The position numbers and the translations under genes are program-made. Below, one piece after another: positions 57,939 through 64,000 of a DNA stretch of 64,000 nt (positions are counted from its first letter, which is position 1; each line of letters opens with the position of its first letter). Origin of the DNA: Jaminaea rosea (lineage: Eukaryota > Basidiomycota > Exobasidiomycetes > Microstromatales); NCBI RefSeq assembly GCF_003144245.1, contig NW_020289989.1:124001-188000 (forward strand), written 5' to 3'. Under the pieces are notes generated by a model. It searched no databases. It was not told the origin of the DNA and saw only the letters and a list, made by a program, of their open reading frames with translations.

Positions 57939-59447
57939 TGCCTCCAAGCCCACCAGCAGCTGCAGGAGAGGCTACATATCATACAGACAGTACTTCATGC
58001 CATCACATCTAGATCTTGACGTCTCATACTAATACTATCATATCTCATTCTGACCGCCTTACCCCTCTTGGCCGATGGTAGCGTCGAGAGCAACGTCAAG
58101 TCTGCCTGCATCATCTCAACAGCTCTATTTCCTCTCGCTCAATCCCACGCGACGCACCGAACAAACGCTCGCAGGTTGCATCGTCGCCCTCTCTCAGCTC
58201 TTTCGCTCTTGATCGTGGCTCAAGTTGTTCTTCCCGCTGCAGGCGCGCCCAAATCACCCTTTGTCTGGTCTGGCTCAGACGGCGGGCGGCGGCTGCCAGA
58301 GCGTGGGTGCCTGCCTGCCTGCCCTAGTGCGCCGCCCGGCCCTGGGTTTCAATTGAGTCCCAGCCTTCTCGAGCTGCGTGCGTAGTCAACTCAGCTCACG
58401 CTCGACGCCCAAAGGCACACCGCACACTCAGCCGTCCATCTGTCAGTCAGTCGACGGTCAGTCCGGGGGGCGAGTGAGAGCGATACTCGAGTGCGGTAAG
58501 GGGTCCGAGCGAGCCCATCATCGTCTCTCTTCCTTTGTCCTTGCATCTCGACAACGACGGCCATCTCAGCGGTTTCCATATACCACCTCGATCACTTCTT
58601 CTCATCGCCACGAGTCACTCACCGTCGATACCACGCCACGCCACGCCACGCCACGCCACGTCTCACGAACAAGCAAATCAAGTCAGGTCGACCCAATTCG
58701 ACTTCTCACGCCCGCCGACCAAACCGCTCCTTCCCTCGATTTCAAAGGGATCTGAACCACCTGTCTTCCTCATCGACCAACACACACGCTACTGGGAAGC
58801 ACCACGGTCACGCGGGCTTGTCTCCCCTTCCTTCACCTCACCCTCTTCATCATCTCTTCCTCACTTTCTCACACCTCTCCGCGGAATTCCCTCTTACCGT
58901 CACGAGATCACACTCGGAGCGGTCCCTCATCTCTTGTTCCCGGTCACGGACTTCCTCATCCTCGGCAGATTCATCGCCAACCAAGCTTAGTCGACAACGA
59001 TTTTGACGGCCTAGCTCTCCTTCTCCTCCTCACCACCACCTGGATACCCGCGAGGAGGGCCAAGCAATCATGGGTGAGTACAGAACGGTTCGTGCATCTC
59101 GAGATCCGGTTTCCTATCGTAGAGTCTCGATTCTCGTAGCGTCGTAGCGTCGTGTGGAGCATTTGGAGGAGGTACGAGCTCGATGCGGCGGAGGGTACGG
59201 AGCCGGACAAGGACATCAATCGTCACATCAAGCTGCTAGCCGGTGGGACCAGGCGAACGGCAACAACGCTTGGGCCTCGCAAGTGGTCTCGCATACCCTG
59301 CCGACAAGCAGCGATGAGGGCCCCGACACAGCCATACGAGCGAGGCAAGATGGCACACCGCCATGACCCTCTGTCCATTCTCGCCAGTCCCGTCTATTGC
59401 ACTCGGCAACACAAAGCCAAGGAGGATTAGCATCAGGAAGGCGCAAG
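57939..59447. other. Long intergenic/leader region
   Basis: About 1.5 kb before the next plus-strand gene. It contains the pentamer repeat at 58631-58660 and pyrimidine-rich stretches. An ATGG/GTGAGT at 59070-59079 followed by AG acceptors at 59430 or 59436 would join in frame to the next gene, giving a start MASGRRKMAS or MGRRKMAS. This alternative first exon is possible but the acceptors are weak. Confidence 0.4.
58631..58660. repeat. Tandem pentamer (CCACG) x 6
   Basis: Six perfect copies of CCACG in a row lie in the leader region of the gene at 59448. It is a short microsatellite-like repeat. Confidence 0.95.
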
Positions 59448-62400
59448 ATGGCCTCGTGCTGGATGTGTCGAGCACGGGTTGGCTTCTCCTCTTCCTCCAT
59501 ACCTCTGCACACCACATTTTTTTTCCGTCTCATCGTCGTCATGGAAGAATCGTCACAGTCACAGCCGCAACTACTGCGGAGTCCCGCATTCTTGCGAGCA
59601 CAATCATTACGGGCGCACTTCGACTCGCCGTCGCCGCCGCTATCAACAGCCGCCCTTGCTGCCGCTAGCGCTTCGCAATCATCATCTCGCTCGATAACTC
59701 CCACGCCGCCTTCTCTTCCGCAAATTGAGGAAACGCCCGCCTCACCAAGACGTAACAAGAAATGCCCTCTGCCCGCTGCAATGTCAGGTGCAACACCAGA
59801 CTCTACAAGAGAGCGAGGATGGTCAGCTTCAGAAGCATGGGATGCGGTTGTCAATGTCCCATTGCAGCCACATTCTCGAGTCCAACGTCCGGCCACGATC
59901 CACTTGGGCGTACCACAGCTGCTCGACCCACCCCGCCTCTCACCCCCACCCCGCCTCTCACCGGCAGCGGCCAGCAGCCCTCTCCTTGGCAGCTTCATTG
60001 AGAGCAAGAGCAGCAATCAAGTCGATGCCGACTACTTCGGCCACCCTTCGACACGTATGCAAGCCCTTACAGCCTCTGGTTCACGCACTCCGCGTACGCC
60101 CAGCTCTTTTGCCTACGCCAACGTCCCTGCTACCATTGATGAAGAGAGTGATGCGGAATCGCCCGGCTTGCCAGCCGGGCAAGCTGCGGGTGATGCAGCT
60201 GAGGTGGATCAGCGAGACGACGATGATAGCGACTCAGCCAAATCCGGGATCAAGTCAGAGGGCTCTCCTCCTCGAATCAGCGATGCGGGTCACTCGCCTG
60301 CGAGGAATAGGCCAAGGTCAATGTTGGATCTCGTATCTAGTTCCGAGCAGCCCGGTGGGGCGCCATCAGAAGCACGTTCAGGTCAAGAGGAGGCCAGGGA
60401 GACCAGCAGGACCGCAGCCAAAACATCCACGGACAGCGAGCTGCGCAGCAAGCCGAGCATCAGCGATATCGCTTTTCCTGGCTCTGCTGACATTCAAGCC
60501 GCAAGCATTGAGGCCAACTTTGCAGAGAGAAAGTCAACCTCTCCTCGGCAATCATCATCGCCGCCCCCACCATCAGACACAACGCCAACATCACCCGCTA
60601 GCCATCCATCCTCACCACTACAACCGAGGCCCAACCTCAACTCGAAAGGCTCTACCTCTCCTTTGCGTCGCCTGATCAAGCGCAGCTTCTCACGCTCTCG
60701 CTCAGGATCGACGAGTGGCTCAGATTCGCCAGCCTCAGTCTCGTCTCCTAAGGGAACAGGACGTGATGCAAAGAGTCCGTTAGGTGAACAGGCACACATG
60801 CGGTCGCCTATCCTGCCACCTTCACTGAGCAGCAAGGCTCGGTCTGTTCAGGACGAAAACACTGCAAGCACTCCTGCAGCACCTGTGCGAGATTCGTCGC
60901 TTACTCGACAGAGGCGTAGCTCGACGTCATTGCCTGCTGCTGAGGACCATTGGCCGACAAGTGCGTTGCCAACATCCCCTCGCCTCCGCAGCACGTCTGG
61001 CGCAGGCTCACAACCACCGGGGGTGCGCACACGCAAGCTCTCGTCATCGCTGCCCAGATCATGGCGGAAGCGCCTCTCCTCATTGACTGCAGCGGCGTCA
61101 TCCTCATCGAGACGTGAAGGCAAGACGGCGGCGCGACCATCATTCGCAACCCTTTGGAATGCCGACGAGTCCCGTAGAGCTGAGGAGCGTGCTGTGATGA
61201 GACAGGAAAGGCGAGCGCCCTCTGTGCTTGAGAGCGATGAAGCCCTGCTCGCCGCTCTAGAGGCAGAGGCACTTTGGACCAGCGGGCAGTCAAGTTCGAT
61301 CAAGCAGCCAGCCAGCGCTATGGCCTCCGTCGATGACTCAGAAGAGGTGGCAGAGCATCCTCTGCGCAAACAAGACATTCAGCCCAGAGACGATCTATGC
61401 ATTGTTGAAGAGGAAGAACCAGACACCGCTTCAGCCAGCACTTCTCGGGCTCCATCTCCTTCGCCCCTACTGGAACGGCTCTCCGACTCGCAACGCCCCG
61501 CTTTATTACGCCGCAAAGCTGTTCCATCTGTCGAGCAACAGCAGCAGGTATCTCGCCCAGAGAGCGTGAGCAGCCGGACAATACACGGAGACGAGAAGGG
61601 CGCAAGGGTCAGCGGGCTCGAGGGCCGCCATTATTTGGAAAAACCTCGGCCCCGTAGGGTGGGTCGCAAGCGCAGCCTATCGCACAGCGGGGTCACTCGA
61701 CTGCGGCCTGATAGAAACGGGTCTCAGAACGGAGAAGAGACAAGGGAATCATCATCTCCCACGGGGCTTGCATGCATTTCCGACCCTCCCATCAAGACCC
61801 TTTTCGCTTCTACGGCCATGACCCCGTCTCGAAGCCTTCCCGCCCGCACCAATCCATACAGCCAACAGTGGCCCTCTGCCCTCGAGCTTGACCTTGGGTC
61901 CGTCTCTGGCTCTCACTTCGACGACGACATCGCATCAAGCTACGTCGACGACATGGGCGCGGCGCCCTCAGCACCGTGTTATCCCACGAACGTCGCTGAG
62001 TCCCACGACCCGACCATAACCAGCAAGCTGCGCTCCCTCGCGCTCGGCCGTAGTCGCTCGTCTGGGCATAGGCGCTCTGACTCGCTCACAGACCGACGCC
62101 CCCCTGTCGAGTTCAATCTCGAAAGCGAGCGGTTCAAACATCTCGAAGAGCAGGCGAAGACTCGCAAACGGCCAAGGCCTACCTCGCTCGCTCTTGGGCC
62201 CTTTGACTTACAAGTGCCGGAGATGCCGGACGAATCTCACAATGATGGCGAGGAGGCTAGACAGCGTGCGATGAGCGCAAGGCAGCGCAAGCACCGTAGC
62301 CTACCCCAAGCTCTCAACCTCCGCGAGAAAGTCCTAGCTCGTCGCCAACAACGTCGACTACGCCGCAGCATCGACCTGGCTCTGGGGATGAGCGTTCCAC

Positions 62401-63005
62401 TGCAATTGAGTTTTGCGGCTGGACTTGGGTGGAATGATGGAAGAGAGGCTGATGATGAGCATTCCTCATCGAGCGAGGAAAGCCTTTCTCTGGGGCCAAA
62501 CACTGAAGGCTTTGTCTCATTTTCGATGGACACGAGCGAGGCGGTCACTGCGACAGAGCCCATCGAGAACTTCATCACAGCTATGAGTCAAGGCGAGCGG
62601 AACACAGAGGAGGAAGCAGCAGCGGAGCACCGTCGTCGCGTAGCAGCACGCAAGCTTTCGATGGACTTGCTAGAGGGTAGAGCCAGCCGCCAGGAGCGTT
62701 CTCACGCACCCGTGCAGCCTCGAGCAAGCTCGATGGCCTCGATGATTGAGCAGCCTACTTCACCGTCGCCCCCTCCGTCGCGCATTGTCATGGATGGACC
62801 AGAGTGGTCAGCGGGAAGAATGAGGGTGACGATGCGAAGGGTGAACACGACGACTGCGGCGGTGACTGCGCTCGGCTCGCCCTCATCGTCACTGGACTCA
62901 TCATTCTACGTTGACGATGCTGGTGAGAAGAAGCGACGTTGCCTTTCGAGAACTCTAATCAGGAACAGACGAGGCGATGCGATAGATGAGCGACGTCGCC
63001 TTTGA
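59448..63005 (+). CDS. Large Ser-rich disordered protein of unknown function
   Basis: The frame encodes 1,185 residues from the first ATG; a start at 59541 (MEESSQSQPQ) or a spliced start at 59070 is also possible. About two thirds is Ser/Pro/Thr-rich and probably disordered, with clusters of basic-Ser motifs (LIKRSFSRSRSGSTSGS, TRQRRSSTSLP, RVGRKRSLSHSG, RSSGHRRSDSL) that look like PKA/14-3-3 type sites. A more ordered, charged segment lies near 920-1,010: FNLESERFKHLEEQAKTRKR, QALNLREKVLARRQQRRLRR, then SIDLALGMSVPLQLSFAAGL. The tail is basic (LIRNRRGDAIDERRRL). I recognise no family. A signalling or cortical scaffold is conceivable, but this is only a guess. Confidence 0.6.
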   Translation: MASCWMCRARVGFSSSSIPLHTTFFFRLIVVMEESSQSQPQLLRSPAFLRAQSLRAHFDSPSPPLSTAALAAASASQSSSRSITPTPPSLPQIEETPASPRRNKKCPLPAAMSGATPDSTRERGWSASEAWDAVVNVPLQPHSRVQRPATIHLGVPQLLDPPRLSPPPRLSPAAASSPLLGSFIESKSSNQVDADYFGHPSTRMQALTASGSRTPRTPSSFAYANVPATIDEESDAESPGLPAGQAAGDAAEVDQRDDDDSDSAKSGIKSEGSPPRISDAGHSPARNRPRSMLDLVSSSEQPGGAPSEARSGQEEARETSRTAAKTSTDSELRSKPSISDIAFPGSADIQAASIEANFAERKSTSPRQSSSPPPPSDTTPTSPASHPSSPLQPRPNLNSKGSTSPLRRLIKRSFSRSRSGSTSGSDSPASVSSPKGTGRDAKSPLGEQAHMRSPILPPSLSSKARSVQDENTASTPAAPVRDSSLTRQRRSSTSLPAAEDHWPTSALPTSPRLRSTSGAGSQPPGVRTRKLSSSLPRSWRKRLSSLTAAASSSSRREGKTAARPSFATLWNADESRRAEERAVMRQERRAPSVLESDEALLAALEAEALWTSGQSSSIKQPASAMASVDDSEEVAEHPLRKQDIQPRDDLCIVEEEEPDTASASTSRAPSPSPLLERLSDSQRPALLRRKAVPSVEQQQQVSRPESVSSRTIHGDEKGARVSGLEGRHYLEKPRPRRVGRKRSLSHSGVTRLRPDRNGSQNGEETRESSSPTGLACISDPPIKTLFASTAMTPSRSLPARTNPYSQQWPSALELDLGSVSGSHFDDDIASSYVDDMGAAPSAPCYPTNVAESHDPTITSKLRSLALGRSRSSGHRRSDSLTDRRPPVEFNLESERFKHLEEQAKTRKRPRPTSLALGPFDLQVPEMPDESHNDGEEARQRAMSARQRKHRSLPQALNLREKVLARRQQRRLRRSIDLALGMSVPLQLSFAAGLGWNDGREADDEHSSSSEESLSLGPNTEGFVSFSMDTSEAVTATEPIENFITAMSQGERNTEEEAAAEHRRRVAARKLSMDLLEGRASRQERSHAPVQPRASSMASMIEQPTSPSPPPSRIVMDGPEWSAGRMRVTMRRVNTTTAAVTALGSPSSSLDSSFYVDDAGEKKRRCLSRTLIRNRRGDAIDERRRL

Positions 63006-63174
63006 CGATTGCTTTGACGCTGTGCCCTGATTGCACCGGCTCGAGGCACGCTGCATTGATCGAGAACGTCGCGCCCATTGCCCCTTCGCCCTTCCTTGCG
63101 GGTTCGCAGAACGTTTCACTGACATCCATTCTCCCCTTGTCCCTCTCCCCCTTTTTCACTTTCGCCCTGCGCTC

Positions 63175-64000
63175 ATGTCACGCTATGGCCAACCCGCAAT
63201 CTGGGCATCACCACCATCGTCCGCCGACTCGGACTCACTCTGGACCAACTCGATCATCTTCCCCTCGACATCCGACGACGGCATGCTCACTCCGCCACGT
63301 CGCTACTCGTCCATCGTCGATGTCTCGGCACCTGCATCTACTCACGGCGGCGATGACGAAACTGACGCCTCTTTGCAACTCACGAATGACGCCGCTCCTT
63401 TATCCCCTGGTCAATTCTGCTGGAATTTTTCACCTCGGGAATCAATCCAACGGTGGTCCTCACGCCTCACTCGCGCCTACATTGCACTGGTAGCCAATCT
63501 GCACTCCATCTCGCAGGCCATGCTGGCACAAGACGTCCCTTCGTACATCTCAGCACGATCCGCAAACTCCATCATCTCCGAGTCGAGGCCGACGAGAATC
63601 CAGGCAGAGACGCTTTCGTTCTTGAACCGAATCCTCGACGAGCTGCTCCTCTTCATCGTAGCTTCGTCCCGCTCGCTGGCGACGGATCGGATCAAGACCA
63701 ATGGGCTGCTCCGCGTGCTCAACAACAATGTGCTGGCAAAGGATGCTGTACTTGAAGCCGAGCTGGAGCTGCGTAACTACTTGCAGGGCAAGAAGGCGGA
63801 AGGTGGGCGGGTGCCGCTCGGACTCAGCGCTACGAGCCGATGGGACGGCACAGAGGCTTTCCCCGTCGCGAGCGCATACGCTGCCTTGCGCACCCGCTGC
63901 CAGTACTACTCGACGCTCGGCGACCGCGAGGATGAAGCAGCCACGGGCGACCAACACATCATGTCGCCCGAGGGTCGTCCCATTGCCACTATCACGCCTG
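63175..64000 (+). CDS. Conserved fungal protein of unknown function (cut by the window edge)
   Basis: One frame is open from the ATG at 63175 (MSRYGQPAIWASPPSS) to the end of the window, 275 codons. After a Ser/Asp-rich start, an ordered helical part begins near residue 100: WSSRLTRAYIALVANLHSIS, then AETLSFLNRILDELLLFIVA, SSRSLATDRIKTNGLLRVLN, NNVLAKDAVLEAELELRNYL and AYAALRTRCQYYSTLGDRED. I have the impression of similar helical proteins in other basidiomycetes but cannot name a family. The helices with a central R-x-x-LN-pattern could form a histone-fold-like unit; this is speculative. The C-terminus is outside the window. Confidence 0.65.
   Translation, partial: MSRYGQPAIWASPPSSADSDSLWTNSIIFPSTSDDGMLTPPRRYSSIVDVSAPASTHGGDDETDASLQLTNDAAPLSPGQFCWNFSPRESIQRWSSRLTRAYIALVANLHSISQAMLAQDVPSYISARSANSIISESRPTRIQAETLSFLNRILDELLLFIVASSRSLATDRIKTNGLLRVLNNNVLAKDAVLEAELELRNYLQGKKAEGGRVPLGLSATSRWDGTEAFPVASAYAALRTRCQYYSTLGDREDEAATGDQHIMSPEGRPIATITP

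Noticed and set aside
1-64000. tRNA, rRNA, CRISPR array, LTR or DNA transposon
   Set aside because: I looked for B-box-like GGTTCGAATCC, regularly spaced direct repeats, long terminal repeats and reverse transcriptase or transposase motifs and found none I could support by eye; a dedicated search could still find a diverged element.

Overview
This 64 kb window is nuclear DNA of a fungus, most likely a basidiomycete. A placement in Ustilaginomycotina is my tentative guess. Genes lie close together on both strands. They carry many short GT-AG introns, mostly 40-130 nt, and GC content is fairly high. The content is typically fungal: a fused trifunctional folate enzyme (FOL1), a Crz1-type zinc-finger factor, a Flc/TRP-like membrane protein, PalI/SUR7 and the YHM2 carrier. 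I see no virus-like element, transposon, CRISPR array or tRNA that I can support. Exon boundaries were worked out by hand from splice signals, reading-frame arithmetic and family similarity; no alignment or transcript data were available.

Layout. 1-5.9 kb: an FSP1/AMID-like oxidoreductase cut by the window edge, two small uncertain genes, SEC61 (minus) and ATP synthase subunit f (plus) in divergent orientation. 5.9-14.4 kb: a gene-poor stretch, ribosomal protein eL39, FOL1 (minus), then ribosomal proteins uS2 (minus) and eL27 (plus) head to head. 14.8-29 kb: a small minus-strand gene, a T5orf172/Mug113 protein, a Crz1-like regulator, a putatively lipid-anchored protein and a 1,529-residue RS/polyQ nuclear protein. 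29-42.4 kb: peroxisomal 2,4-dienoyl-CoA reductase, a ferric-reductase-type flavocytochrome, a Flc/TRP-like protein, BCD1, a putative mitochondrial membrane protein and the YHM2 carrier.

42.9-49 kb is the most accessory-like part. It holds a tandem array of four minus-strand genes for secreted, probably GPI-anchored proteins. Three share a ten-cysteine framework and a C-x2-C...CG signature that resembles fungal DUF7729. The fourth keeps only the two ends of the protein. 49.6-64 kb: a long reading frame joining a DUF1308 (C7orf25-like) part to an LCCL-domain multi-spanning membrane protein, a PalI/SUR7 protein, two disordered proteins of unknown function and a conserved unknown protein cut by the right edge.

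Most genes are housekeeping and do not form one pathway. The observations best worth a second look are the DUF7729-like array, the DUF1308-LCCL fusion, a 6-nt microexon in YHM2, an intron that splits the uS2 start codon, a 3'-terminal intron that decides whether the dienoyl-CoA reductase gets its SKL peroxisomal signal, and an Ala in place of the usual Arg in the dihydropteroate synthase S-T-R-P-G loop.
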